From Conexibacter sp. CPCC 205762 (lineage in GTDB: Bacteria > Actinomycetota > Thermoleophilia > Solirubrobacterales > Solirubrobacteraceae): DNA of 64,000 nt. The notes beneath the pieces were generated by a model. It saw only the letters and a program-made list of their open reading frames with translations, did no database searches and was not told where the DNA came from. Positions 26,617-36,530 of this stretch are shown piece after piece. The position numbers were made by a program, and so were the translations under genes. Every line of letters starts with the position of its first letter. Within the stretch, counting starts at the first letter, position 1. The DNA is taken from NCBI RefSeq assembly GCF_030646155.1, contig NZ_JAUTDN010000013.1, positions 51,174-115,173 of the forward strand, given 5' to 3'.

Positions 26617-26675
26617 CGCCGTCTGAGCGTGGCCGGATCGTGTCCGGCGCCGCGAGGCGGTTCGCTCAGACGGCG
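26617..26675. terminator. Nested bidirectional hairpin between RpiR and acyl-CoA dehydrogenase genes
   Basis: CGCCGTCTGAGCG (26617-26629) pairs perfectly with CGCTCAGACGGCG (26663-26675). Inside, GCCGGA (26632-26637) pairs with TCCGGC (26643-26648). The right arm contains the stop codon of the convergent dehydrogenase gene. Position and symmetry fit a terminator serving both strands. Confidence 0.7.
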
Positions 26676-27826
26676 TGGCGCGCGGCGTCGCCCAGCAGGG
26701 CGCGGGCGATGACCAGCCGCTGGATCTCGCTCGTGCCCTCGTAGATCTCCGTCACCTTCGCGTCGCGGTAGTAGCGCTCGGCGGGGAACTCGCGCGTGTA
26801 GCCGTAGCCGCCGAGGATCTGGATCGCCTCGCCCGTCCATTCGCGCGCGACGCGGGAGGCGAGCAGCTTCGCCTGCGCGCCCTCGACGGTGTGGGGGAGG
26901 CCGGCCTGCTTGAGCCGCGCGGCGCGCCAGGTCAGCGCCCGTGCCGCCTCGATCTCGGTCTGCATCTCGGCGAGCTTCGCCTGCACCTGGCCGAAGCGCC
27001 CGATCGGGCCGCCGAAGGCGGTGCGCTCTCTCGCGTACGCGGTCGCGACGTCGAGCGCCGCCTGCGCGATCCCGACCGCCTGCGCGGCGATCCCGATCCG
27101 GCCGCCGTCGAGCGTGCCCAGGGCGATCCGCATCCCCGCGCCGCGCGCGCCGAGCAGCTCGCCGGGGGTCTGGTCGAACGAGAGCGCCGCCGTGGAGGAG
27201 GAGTTGAGGCCGAGCTTCTCCTCCTCGCGCGCGACCGCCAGCCCCGCCGCCGGCCGCTTCACGACGAACGCCGAGATCGCGCCGTCGGCGGCGTCGTCGC
27301 GCGCGAAGACGATCAGCAGGTGGGCGTGCGAGCCGGTCGTGATGAACTGCTTGGAGCCGCTGATCAGCGCGCGGCCGGCGTGCGCGTCGCCGTCCGCCGC
27401 CGCCCGTGTCCGCAGCGCGCCCGCGTCGGAGCCGGCCTCGGCCTCGGTCAGCGCGAACGCCCCCAGCTCGTGCCCCTGCGCCAGCGGCGGCACCCAGCGG
27501 TCGATCTGCTCGGCCGATCCGAACGCCAGCAGCGGCAGCGTCGCCGCGCTGACGTGCACCGCGACCGTCACCGCCACGCCGCCGTCGGCGCGCGCCAGCT
27601 CCTCCAGCGCGAGCACGTAGGAGAGGAAGTCGGCCCCCGCGCCGCCGTTCACCTCGGGGATGCAGGCGCCCATCAGCCCCAGCTCGCCGAGCTGCGCGAA
27701 CAGCTCGCGCGGGAAGACGTGCCCGCGGTCCCATGCGGCCGCGTGCGGCGCGATCTCCTCCTCCGCGAACCGCCGCGCCAGCTCGCGGATCGAACGCTGC
27801 TCGTCGGTCAGCTCATGCAAGCTCAC
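26666..27826 (-). CDS. Acyl-CoA dehydrogenase
   Basis: A 386-residue flavoenzyme. It has the N-terminal helical domain (LTDEQRSIRELARRFAEEEI), the FAD/substrate strand signature AFALTEAEAGSDAGAL at about 125, KQFITTGSHAHLLIVF, and the C-terminal QILGGYGYTREFPAERYYRD with YEGTSEIQRLVIARALLG. The catalytic base of this class is the Glu in the YEGTSEIQ segment. It oxidises acyl-CoA to enoyl-CoA and passes electrons to ETF, whose genes lie at 32106-33876. GTG 27826 has GGAGGA upstream and overlaps the HAD stop as GTGA. Confidence 0.94.
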   Translation of the reverse strand: MSLHELTDEQRSIRELARRFAEEEIAPHAAAWDRGHVFPRELFAQLGELGLMGACIPEVNGGAGADFLSYVLALEELARADGGVAVTVAVHVSAATLPLLAFGSAEQIDRWVPPLAQGHELGAFALTEAEAGSDAGALRTRAAADGDAHAGRALISGSKQFITTGSHAHLLIVFARDDAADGAISAFVVKRPAAGLAVAREEEKLGLNSSSTAALSFDQTPGELLGARGAGMRIALGTLDGGRIGIAAQAVGIAQAALDVATAYARERTAFGGPIGRFGQVQAKLAEMQTEIEAARALTWRAARLKQAGLPHTVEGAQAKLLASRVAREWTGEAIQILGGYGYTREFPAERYYRDAKVTEIYEGTSEIQRLVIARALLGDAARHAV

Positions 27827-28683
27827 GTCATCTTCCTCCAACCGCGAGAAGGAGCCTCTGGCGAGTTCTTGCTCGGAAGCCGAGGCTCCAGCCGAGGCTT
27901 CCGCACCATCAAAGATCCAGCCCCGCCCAGCGCAACCGCGAGAACGGCCGTGCCGGCCAGCGCCAGCCGCCGCCCGAGCCGCTCGAAGCGCAGCGTCTCC
28001 CATCGCTCCGCGCGCGCGACCCGCGTCAGCTCGGCGTCGGGGTTGACGGCGACCGGGTGGCCGACCGTGCGCAGCATCGGCAGGTCCGACTCGGAGTCGG
28101 AGTAGGCCCAGCATTCCGACAAGGCGAACCCTTCGCGCGCGGCCAGCTCGCGGATCGCCTGCGCCTTGCCCTCGCGGTAGGTGAAGGGCCCGTCGGGGCG
28201 GCCGGTGTAGACGCCGTCGCGGATCTCCGATCTCGCGCCGAGGCCGCCGTCGAACGTCAGCACGTGCGCGAGCACCTCGGCCAGCTCGTGGGCGGCGGCG
28301 GTGACGATGTAGACCGGCCGGCCGGCGTCCTGGTGGTCGTAGGCGACGCGCAGCATCTGCGGGTAGACGCGCGGCAGCACGCCGGCCAGCACCTCCGGCC
28401 CGAGCCGCAGGATGTCGCGCACCGGCACGTCGCGCATCAGCGTGAAGATCTGCTCGCGGACGGCGTCGGTGCCGGCGTCGGTCGAGCCGTTGAGGCGGAA
28501 CTTCACGTTCGCCCACGCGCCGGCCGCGAGCTGGCGGCGCGTGAGGATCCCGGCACGGTAGGAGGCGCGCGCGAACTCGAACGCGGAGGAGCCGGCCATC
28601 AGCGTGCGGTCGAGGTCGAAGAAGGCGGCGCCGCGCGCGGCACCGCCTCCCGTTACGTCAGCTTCGATGGGGGTGGGGGTCAC
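27823..28683 (-). CDS. HAD-superfamily phosphatase (SerB-like subfamily IB) with C-terminal hydrophobic segment
   Basis: A 286-residue protein. HAD motif I is AFFDLDRTLMAGSS at about residue 17 (DxDxT-like, here DLDRT), with motif II VYIVTAAAHELAEVLAH and motif III/IV WAYSDSESDLPMLRTVG at about 195. The C-terminal LALAGTAVLAVALGGAGSLM is a likely membrane segment. HAD-IB proteins of this length in actinobacteria include putative lipid phosphatases/acyltransferase partners. It sits between thiolase and dehydrogenase with GTGA overlaps on both sides, so it is co-translated with them. The substrate is unknown. Confidence 0.85.
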   Translation of the reverse strand: MTPTPIEADVTGGGAARGAAFFDLDRTLMAGSSAFEFARASYRAGILTRRQLAAGAWANVKFRLNGSTDAGTDAVREQIFTLMRDVPVRDILRLGPEVLAGVLPRVYPQMLRVAYDHQDAGRPVYIVTAAAHELAEVLAHVLTFDGGLGARSEIRDGVYTGRPDGPFTYREGKAQAIRELAAREGFALSECWAYSDSESDLPMLRTVGHPVAVNPDAELTRVARAERWETLRFERLGRRLALAGTAVLAVALGGAGSLMVRKPRLEPRLPSKNSPEAPSRGWRKMT

Positions 28684-29855
28684 ACCTCGATGATGACGGC
28701 ATCGCCCTGGCCGCCGCCGGAGCAGATCGCCGCGATCCCGCGCCCGCCGCCGCGCCGCTTCAGCTCCAGCGCGAGCGAGCCGATGATGCGCGCGCCGGAG
28801 GCGCCGATCGGGTGGCCGAGCGCGACCGCGCCGCCGTTGACGTTGACCTTGTCCTCGTCCAGCCCGAGCATCCGCATCGAGTTGAGCGTGACCGAGGCGA
28901 ACGCCTCGTTGATCTCCCACAGGTCGATGTCGTCGACCGTCAGCCCGGCCTTTCTCAGCGCGGCCAGCGCCGCGTTGGCCGGTGTTCTGGCGAGCATCGG
29001 GAAGTCGTCGGCGATCTGCGCCTGCGCGACGATCGTCGCCAGCGGCGTCTTGCCGTTGGCGGCCGCCCAGTCGCTGGAGGCGAGCACGAGCGCGCCGGCG
29101 CCGTCGTTGACGCCGGGCGCGTTGCCGGCGGTGTGCGAGCCGTCCTTGACGAAGATCGGCTTCAGCGCGGCGAGCGCCTCCAGCGTCGTGCCGGGACGCG
29201 GCGACTCGTCGACCTCGACGACCGTGTCGCCCTTGCGCCCCTTGACCGTCACCGCGACGATCTCCTCCGGCAGGCGGCCCTCGTCGGTCGCCTTCAGCGC
29301 CAGCTCGTGCGAGCGCACCGACCAGCGGTCCATGTCGGCCCGCGTCAGCTCCAGCTGGGCGGCGACCTCGGAGGCCTCGTGCGCCATGTGCTTGCCGCTG
29401 AACGGGTTCGTGAGGCCGTCGTTGATCATCGCGTCGAGCGCCGCGCCGTCGCCCATGCGATAGCCGAAGCGGGCGTTCTTGAGCAGGTACGGCGCGTTGC
29501 TCATCGACTCCATGCCGCCGCCGACGGCGACCTCGAGGTCGCCGGCGCGGATCGCCGCGTCGAGGATGCCGACGGCGCGCACGCCCGAAGCGCAGACCTT
29601 GTTGATCGTCTCGGAGGAGACCTCCTTGGGGATCCCGCCCTTGATCTGCGCCTGACGCGAGGGGATCTGGCCCTGGCCGGCCTGCAGCACCTGGCCGAAG
29701 ACGACGTGCTGGACCTGCTCGGGCGCGACGTCGGCGCGCTCCAGCGCAGCCTCGATCGCGATCCCGCCGAGGTCGGTCGCGTCGAGCGAGGCGAGCCCGC
29801 CGCCGAGCTTGCCGATCGGGGTGCGCGCTGCGCTGAGGATGACGGTCGAGGGCAT
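28680..29855 (-). CDS. Acetyl-CoA C-acetyltransferase (thiolase)
   Basis: A 391-residue thiolase. The acyl-accepting Cys is in INKVCASGVRAVGIL at about residue 90, NEAFASVTLNSMRMLG at about 315, the His in GGAVALGHPIGASGARI at about 350 and the second Cys in AAICSGGGQGDAVIIE near the end. Length and motifs are typical of biosynthetic/degradative acetyl-CoA acetyltransferase. First gene of the minus-strand operon thiolase-HAD-dehydrogenase, divergent from the aminopeptidase at 30007 with 151 bases between; no clear promoter was seen in that gap. Confidence 0.94.
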   Translation of the reverse strand: MPSTVILSAARTPIGKLGGGLASLDATDLGGIAIEAALERADVAPEQVQHVVFGQVLQAGQGQIPSRQAQIKGGIPKEVSSETINKVCASGVRAVGILDAAIRAGDLEVAVGGGMESMSNAPYLLKNARFGYRMGDGAALDAMINDGLTNPFSGKHMAHEASEVAAQLELTRADMDRWSVRSHELALKATDEGRLPEEIVAVTVKGRKGDTVVEVDESPRPGTTLEALAALKPIFVKDGSHTAGNAPGVNDGAGALVLASSDWAAANGKTPLATIVAQAQIADDFPMLARTPANAALAALRKAGLTVDDIDLWEINEAFASVTLNSMRMLGLDEDKVNVNGGAVALGHPIGASGARIIGSLALELKRRGGGRGIAAICSGGGQGDAVIIEV

Positions 29856-30006
29856 CGGGAGGTCTCCGTTCCAGGGTGAGGTCTGTCCGATGCTAGTCCC
29901 CGCACGTGCGAACGAACCCCGCTTCCCCGCGAGATCCCGCCAGCGTCGCGCGCCGGCGCGAGCTCTCGGGGATCTCGCTCTGCGAAGCACGGGTAGCATC
30001 CGCCCG

Positions 30007-31452
<1,446 letters not shown>

Positions 31453-31536
31453 CTGCATCCCCTCGGCGAGGACAGTCCCTACTATTCGCCCCGCCGCGAC
31501 GCCACCCACACCGACAGGCGCGCGGACACCCCCGAG

Positions 31537-31947
31537 ATGTCCACATCCTCAGAGCGAAAGATCCGCGTCGTCGTCGCCAAGCCCGGGCTCGACGGCCACG
31601 ACCGCGGCGCCAAGATCATCGCGCGCGCCCTGCGCGACGCGGGCATGGAAGTGATCTACACCGGCCTGCACCAGACGCCGGAGCAGATCGTGGAGACGGT
31701 CATCCAGGAGGACGCCGACGCCGTCGGCCTGTCGATCCTGTCGGGGGCGCACATGACGCTGGTGCCCCGGATCGTCGAGCTGCTGCGCGAGCAGGAGATC
31801 GACGACGTGCTCGTCACGGTGGGGGGCACGATCCCCGCCGACGACATCCCCCAGCTCAAGCAGCTCGGCGTCTCGGAGGTCTTCACCCCCGGCGCGCCGA
31901 CGCAGGAGATCATCGACTTCATCCGCGGCGCGGTCCGCAGCGGCTGA
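31537..31947 (+). CDS. B12-binding subunit of acyl-CoA mutase (methylmalonyl-CoA mutase type)
   Basis: A 136-residue stand-alone cobalamin-binding domain: [20 protein letters not shown] carries the DxHxxG lower-ligand motif at about residue 20. [19 protein letters not shown] and [19 protein letters not shown] complete the Rossmann fold. This matches the small subunit of heteromeric methylmalonyl- or isobutyryl-type mutases. The large catalytic subunit is not in this window. MeaB at 24572 and EtfBA downstream suggest propionate/branched-chain acyl-CoA metabolism. Confidence 0.92.
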   Translation: MSTSSERKIRVVVAKPGLDGHDRGAKIIARALRDAGMEVIYTGLHQTPEQIVETVIQEDADAVGLSILSGAHMTLVPRIVELLREQEIDDVLVTVGGTIPADDIPQLKQLGVSEVFTPGAPTQEIIDFIRGAVRSG

Positions 31948-32020
31948 TCACGGTCGCCCCGCCGGCGCGGGCGGGAGCGTGCGCCGGGACCGATTGGAGT
32001 CGTACGGGCCCGGCATGCGA

Positions 32021-32048
32021 TTGACTGGTCAGTCAACACGGGTATCAT
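32021..32048 (+). promoter_or_regulatory. Promoter with overlapping TetR-type palindrome for the etf operon
   Basis: TTGACTGGTCAGTCAA (32021-32036) has 7-base perfect arms around GT. Its first six bases can serve as a -35 (TTGACT), and TATCAT at 32043-32048 as a -10 with 16 bases between. An operator covering the -35 predicts repression. The core TGACTGGTCA recurs upstream of a TetR gene at 44193-44202. Function is inferred. Confidence 0.65.
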
Positions 32049-32105
32049 GCCCGCCATCACACTGCCACGAACGTCAGTTTGCTCGTTTCTGAGGAGGCAC
32101 CCCAG

Positions 32106-32897
32106 TTGAAGATTTGCGTCCTGGTCAAAGAGGTGCCGGACGCCGCCGTCGAGAAGCGCATCGACCCCTCGACGGGGCGGATGGACCGCAGCGGGGAGAA
32201 GAACCTCAACCCGTATGACACCCATGCGATCGAGGCTGCGATGCAGCTGAAGGAGGGCGGCGCCCTCCAGATCGACGAGGTCGTCGCCGTCACGATGGGC
32301 CCGGAGACCGCCGTGCGCGCGCTCCACAAGGCCGTCTCGCTCGGCGCGGACCGCTCGCTGCACCTGTCCGACGACGCGCTCGCCGGTTCCGACGTCGCCG
32401 CCACGGGCTACGCGCTCGCGAAGGCGCTGGAGAAGGAGCAGCCCGACATAGTGCTGCTCGGCCAGCAGTCGGACGACGGCGAGTGCTACACGATCGGCGC
32501 CGTCGTCGCCGACCACCTCAGAGCGCCCTCGCTCACGCAGGTGATCAAGCTCGACGTCGTCGACGGCGGTCTCCGCTGCGAGCGTCAGGCCGAGTACGGC
32601 TACGACACCGTCCAGGTCGGCCTGCCGGCCGTCATCTCGGTCGGTGACGCGATCAACGAGCCGCGCTACCCGTCGCTGAAGGCGATCATGGGTGCGAAGA
32701 AGAAGCCGCTCGAGAAGGCCGCTGCCGGCGACGTCGGCATCGACACCTCGCTCGTCGGCGCCGACGGCTCGCGCGTCCAGTGCGGCGAGTTCAAGGCTCC
32801 CCCGGCGAAGTCGGCCGGCACGATCATCGAAGACGAGGACACGGACGCGACCGTCGAGCAGATCGTCGCGTGGCTGGACGAAAGGAAGCTGATCTGA
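32106..32897 (+). CDS. etfB: Electron transfer flavoprotein beta subunit
   Basis: A 263-residue EtfB. The start is TTG 32106 with GAGGAGG at 32091-32097; no ATG gives a sensible N-terminus. KICVLVKEVPDAA opens the fold. DVVDGGLRCERQAEYGYDTV and LPAVISVGDAINEPRYPSLK (AMP-binding and recognition-loop region) are typical. With EtfA it accepts electrons from acyl-CoA dehydrogenases such as the one at 26666 and passes them to ETF-QO. First gene of etfB-etfA-ETF-QO. Confidence 0.95.
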   Translation: MKICVLVKEVPDAAVEKRIDPSTGRMDRSGEKNLNPYDTHAIEAAMQLKEGGALQIDEVVAVTMGPETAVRALHKAVSLGADRSLHLSDDALAGSDVAATGYALAKALEKEQPDIVLLGQQSDDGECYTIGAVVADHLRAPSLTQVIKLDVVDGGLRCERQAEYGYDTVQVGLPAVISVGDAINEPRYPSLKAIMGAKKKPLEKAAAGDVGIDTSLVGADGSRVQCGEFKAPPAKSAGTIIEDEDTDATVEQIVAWLDERKLI

Positions 32898-32898
32898 G

Positions 32899-33876
32899 AT
32901 GGGCGGGATTCTCGTCTACGTCCTCCACTACGAGGGCGCGCTCAACAAGAACTCGCTCGGTGCCGTCTCCGAGGCGGCCAAGCTCGCCGGCGAGCTCGGC
33001 ACGACCGCTGACGCGATCGTCGTCGGCGGTGCCGACCTGACGCCTGAGCTGCTCGGCACGCTCGGCGACTACGGCGCCAGCAAGGTCTACAAGGTCGAGG
33101 GCCCGGAGGGCCTCGCCCAGCCGGTCATCGACGCGATGGACAAGGTCATCGGCGAGAACGGTCACAGCTACGTGATCTTCGGCGGCGGCCTGCTCGGCTT
33201 CGAGATCGGCGCCGGCCTCGCGGCCCGCCGTCAGGCCGGCGTGACGATGGAGGTCACGGGCGTCGTGGTCGAGGGCGGCAAGCTCGTCGCCGAGCGCCCG
33301 ATCCTCGGCGACTCGCAGATCTCGCGCTCGCACTACCAGGGCGACCTCGGGATCATCATCGGCCGCATCAACGCGTTCGAGGTCAAGGGCGGCCAGGGCG
33401 GCGCGGCCGAGATCGTCGACACCGCGGTCGAGTTCTCGCCGTGGTCGACGCAGGCGTCGATGGTGCAGCGCGGCGAGCAGCGCGGCGCCGACGTCAACAT
33501 CGAGGACGCCAACGTGCTCGTCGCCGGCGGCCGTGGTCTCGGCAAGGCCGAGGGCTTCCAGCTGTGCGAGGACCTCGCGGGCGTGCTCGGCGGCGCCGTC
33601 GCCGCGACGCGCGCGGTCGTCGACGCCGGCTGGTACCCGTACGCGGCCCAGATCGGCCAGACCGGCAAGTCGGTCGCGCCGAAGCTCTACCTCGCGGCCG
33701 GCATCTCGGGCGCGATCCAGCACAAGGTCGGCATGCAGGCGTCGGAGAACATCGTCGCGATCAACAAGGACGCGAACGCTCCGATCTTCGAGTTCAGCGA
33801 CCTCGGCATCGTCGGGGACCTGAACAAGATCCTGCCGAAGCTGACGGAGGCCGTGAAGGCCAAGAAGGGCGGTTGA
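32899..33876 (+). CDS. etfA: Electron transfer flavoprotein alpha subunit
   Basis: A 325-residue EtfA starting one base after the etfB stop. The C-terminal FAD domain shows VLVAGGRGLGKAEGFQLCED at about residue 210, IGQTGKSVAPKLYLAAGISG at about 255, and HKVGMQASENIVAINKDANA followed by IFEFSDLGIVGDL. These motifs bind FAD across the dimer. It forms the ETF heterodimer with EtfB. Confidence 0.96.
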   Translation: MGGILVYVLHYEGALNKNSLGAVSEAAKLAGELGTTADAIVVGGADLTPELLGTLGDYGASKVYKVEGPEGLAQPVIDAMDKVIGENGHSYVIFGGGLLGFEIGAGLAARRQAGVTMEVTGVVVEGGKLVAERPILGDSQISRSHYQGDLGIIIGRINAFEVKGGQGGAAEIVDTAVEFSPWSTQASMVQRGEQRGADVNIEDANVLVAGGRGLGKAEGFQLCEDLAGVLGGAVAATRAVVDAGWYPYAAQIGQTGKSVAPKLYLAAGISGAIQHKVGMQASENIVAINKDANAPIFEFSDLGIVGDLNKILPKLTEAVKAKKGG

Positions 33877-33880
33877 TCGC

Positions 33881-35620
33881 ATGGCCGGCAGCAGCAACGG
33901 CCGGGTCGTGCCGGCGGCGTATCCGCCGCCGGTCGACTCGCCCAGAGAGTTCATCAAGCGCGGCCTCGACGCTGAGGACGAGCTGATCGAGGTCGGCGTC
34001 GCGATCGTCGGCGGCGGCACGGCAGGGCTTGCGGCCGCGAACCGGCTGCTGCAGCTGCTGGCCGACGATCCGGAGCTGATGGAGAGCCTCGGCGAGGTTC
34101 CCGTCGCGGTGCTGGAGAAGGCGAAGACCTGCGGCGGGCACACGCTGTCCGGCGCGGTCGTCCGCCCCGGCCCGCTCCAGGAGCTGTACCCGGACATGAC
34201 CCGGGAGGACTGGCGCAAGGAGGGCTTCGCCTTCGGCGAGGTCCACAAGGAAGCGGTCTACATGCTTCCCAGCGCCAAGTCGAAGATCAAGATCCCGCCG
34301 CCGCCGCCGTTCAAGAACCACGGCAACGAGGTCATCTCGGTCGCGGCGCTGGCGCGCTACCAGCAGCGGGTCGCCGAGGAGCAGGGCGCCTACATCCTCA
34401 CCGAGACCGCTGCGACGCAGCTGATCCTCGAGGACGGCCGCGTCGTCGGCGTGCGCTCGGGCGACAAGGGCCGCGGCAAGGACGGCGAGCCGCTCGGCAA
34501 CTTCGAGCCGGGCACCGACATCAAGGCGAGATACGTGATCCTCGCCGAGGGCTGCTGGGGCTCGCTGACGGGCGCCGCGATCCGCGAGTTCGGGCTCGAC
34601 AAGGACCGCGAGCCGCCGGTCTGGGAGCTGGGCGTCAAGGAGGTCTGGAAGGTTCCCAGACCGCTCGACCGCCTGATCCACACGATCGGCCCGTGGCCGC
34701 TGAAGATCTCGGCCAGATACGGCCAGATCGGCGGCACCTGGATCTACCCGATGAAGGACGAGAGAACGGGCGACGACCTCGTCTCGATCGGCTTCGTCGT
34801 GGACCTCGAGTACGCCGACGCGACGACCTCGGCCCACGACCTGCTGCAGCAGTTCAAGCTGCATCCGCTGGTCAGAGGGATCCTCGAGGGCGGCGAGCGC
34901 GTCGCCTGGGGCGCGAAGGCGCTGCCGGGCGGCGGCTACTGGTCGATGCCGAAGCTGACGATGCCGGGCGCGCTGATGGTCGGCGACGCCGGCGGCATGG
35001 TCGACACGGTCTCGCTCAAGGGCGTCCACCACTGCATCAACTCCGGCAAGCTCGCCGGCGAGGTCATCTACGACTCGCTCAAGCGCGGCGACGACTCGAT
35101 CGAGGCCTACGAGGAGAAGATCGAGAACTCGCTGACCGGCAGAGAGCTGTACGAGGTCCGCAACACCCGCCAGCCGTTCCAGAAGGGCTTCCTGATGGGC
35201 GGCCCGATCGTCAACCTGGCGATCGCGACCAAGGGCAAGCTGCCGCCGGGCCGTCTGCCGTGGCACAAGAACGACGAGAAGGCCATGTTCATCGGCGACA
35301 CCGCCGACGGCTACCCGAGACCGGACAACAGATACACGTTCGACAAGCTCTCGTCGGTCTTCATCACCGGCAACGCGACCCGCGACGACGCGCCCAACCA
35401 CATCCGGGTGCAGAGAAACGTCCCGCGCGAGGTCGCCGAGACGTGGAAGTGGATGTGCCCGGCCGGGGTCTACGAGATCCCCGAGGACGCGCCGGAGAGA
35501 GGCAACGTCGACGTGATCGTCAACTACACCAACTGCGTGCAGTGCGGTGCGATCACGGCCAAGGGCGGTCGCCTGACGACGCCCGAGGGCGGCGACGGGC
35601 CGCTCTACACGATCACCTGA
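33881..35620 (+). CDS. Electron transfer flavoprotein-ubiquinone oxidoreductase-like protein
   Basis: A 579-residue ETF-QO. The FAD motif VGVAIVGGGTAGLAAANRLL is at about residue 38. The quinone-pocket segment GGGYWSMPKLTMPGALMVGD lies at about 350. The C-terminal ferredoxin-like part has MCPAGVYEI and NCVQCGAIT. Characterised ETF-QO has four cluster cysteines (C, then CxxCxxC). Here the last one is replaced by Ile, leaving three. It should move electrons from ETF to the quinone pool (menaquinone in an actinobacterium). The gene follows etfA by 4 bases and ends at a 36-bp perfect palindrome. Confidence 0.93.
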   Translation: MAGSSNGRVVPAAYPPPVDSPREFIKRGLDAEDELIEVGVAIVGGGTAGLAAANRLLQLLADDPELMESLGEVPVAVLEKAKTCGGHTLSGAVVRPGPLQELYPDMTREDWRKEGFAFGEVHKEAVYMLPSAKSKIKIPPPPPFKNHGNEVISVAALARYQQRVAEEQGAYILTETAATQLILEDGRVVGVRSGDKGRGKDGEPLGNFEPGTDIKARYVILAEGCWGSLTGAAIREFGLDKDREPPVWELGVKEVWKVPRPLDRLIHTIGPWPLKISARYGQIGGTWIYPMKDERTGDDLVSIGFVVDLEYADATTSAHDLLQQFKLHPLVRGILEGGERVAWGAKALPGGGYWSMPKLTMPGALMVGDAGGMVDTVSLKGVHHCINSGKLAGEVIYDSLKRGDDSIEAYEEKIENSLTGRELYEVRNTRQPFQKGFLMGGPIVNLAIATKGKLPPGRLPWHKNDEKAMFIGDTADGYPRPDNRYTFDKLSSVFITGNATRDDAPNHIRVQRNVPREVAETWKWMCPAGVYEIPEDAPERGNVDVIVNYTNCVQCGAITAKGGRLTTPEGGDGPLYTIT

Positions 35621-35626
35621 GCCGAA

Positions 35627-35670
35627 TTGCGACCGGTCCCGCGCGCGATCGCGCGCGGGACCGGTCACAA
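35627..35670. terminator. 36-bp perfect palindrome ending the etf operon
   Basis: GACCGGTCCCGCGCGCG (35631-35647) is followed by AT and its exact complement, ending at 35666. One mismatch outside, TTG (35627-35629) and CAA (35668-35670) pair again. It starts 7 bases after the ETF-QO stop. A very stable hairpin is predicted, most simply a terminator. Confidence 0.75.
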
Positions 35671-35711
35671 GCTCGCAACTTCTCGCCGGCTGGCCGGTTA
35701 TAGCTGGCACG

Positions 35712-36530
35712 ATGAAGGTCGCTGGATCGCTCCCCCGGGTGACGCGCGTCGCGCTGCTCGCCCTCCTCACCACACTGCTGACGGCCGCCGCCGCGCAGGC
35801 CGCGACGCGCGCCGCGCTGACGCCCGCCGCCAAGACCCCCTACGACGCGAGCCTGTACTCCTGCAAGCGCTCGCCGAGAACCGACGTCCGCTCGGCGATC
35901 GTCGCCGCCTCGATGAGACCGGTCGGCAGCGGCAGACGGCTGGCGCTGAGAGTCGAGCTGTACCAGCGCGCGCTGACCGGCGGCCGCTGGGCGCTGCGCT
36001 CCGACGTGCCCGGACTCGGCGTCTGGACGAACCCGAGCGACCCGACGATCGGCACGCGCCCCAACGACGTCTTCAAGTACCGCCAGGCGGTCGGCCGGCT
36101 GGTCGTCCCGTACGCCTACCGCTTCAGAGTCAGCTTCCGCTGGAGCGACGCGAGCGGCACGGTCGTGCGCGAGGCGGTCGCGACGACGGCGATCTGCAAG
36201 GAGCCGGACCTGCGGCCCGACCTGTCGTTCTCCGACGTCGCGGTCGAGGACGGCCCGACGGCGGACACGTCGAGCTACACGGTCACCGTCCGCAACAGCG
36301 GCCGCTCGCCGGCCTGGAACGTCGGCGTCACCTGGAGCCTCTCCTCGGCGACGCGCTCGCTCAAGCGGCTCGGCCCGCTGGAGAGCGCCGAGGTCAGCTT
36401 CGTCGGCGCCCGCTGCCAGGGCCCGACCGGGCCGACCTTCCTCGTCGACCCCGCCAACGCGATCGACGAGGTGCGCGAGACCAACAACAGCCTCCTCGCG
36501 ACCTGCCCGGCTACACTGGAACAACCATGA
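35712..36530 (+). CDS. Exported CARDB-domain protein
   Basis: A 272-residue protein with a signal peptide ([20 protein letters not shown], cleavage near residue 30). The C-terminal half is a CARDB-type Ig fold: [35 protein letters not shown], and the ending [20 protein letters not shown]. The N-terminal part has paired cysteines (C52, C162 region). Probably extracytoplasmic, role unknown. Its stop overlaps the rpmE start (ATGA), an unusual coupling of an exported protein to a ribosomal protein. Confidence 0.8.
   Translation: MKVAGSLPRVTRVALLALLTTLLTAAAAQAATRAALTPAAKTPYDASLYSCKRSPRTDVRSAIVAASMRPVGSGRRLALRVELYQRALTGGRWALRSDVPGLGVWTNPSDPTIGTRPNDVFKYRQAVGRLVVPYAYRFRVSFRWSDASGTVVREAVATTAICKEPDLRPDLSFSDVAVEDGPTADTSSYTVTVRNSGRSPAWNVGVTWSLSSATRSLKRLGPLESAEVSFVGARCQGPTGPTFLVDPANAIDEVRETNNSLLATCPATLEQP

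Noticed and set aside
35627..35670. Phage attachment site or mobile-element end
   Set aside because: No integrase, transposase, tRNA or second copy of the palindrome was seen nearby; operon-end position favours a terminator.
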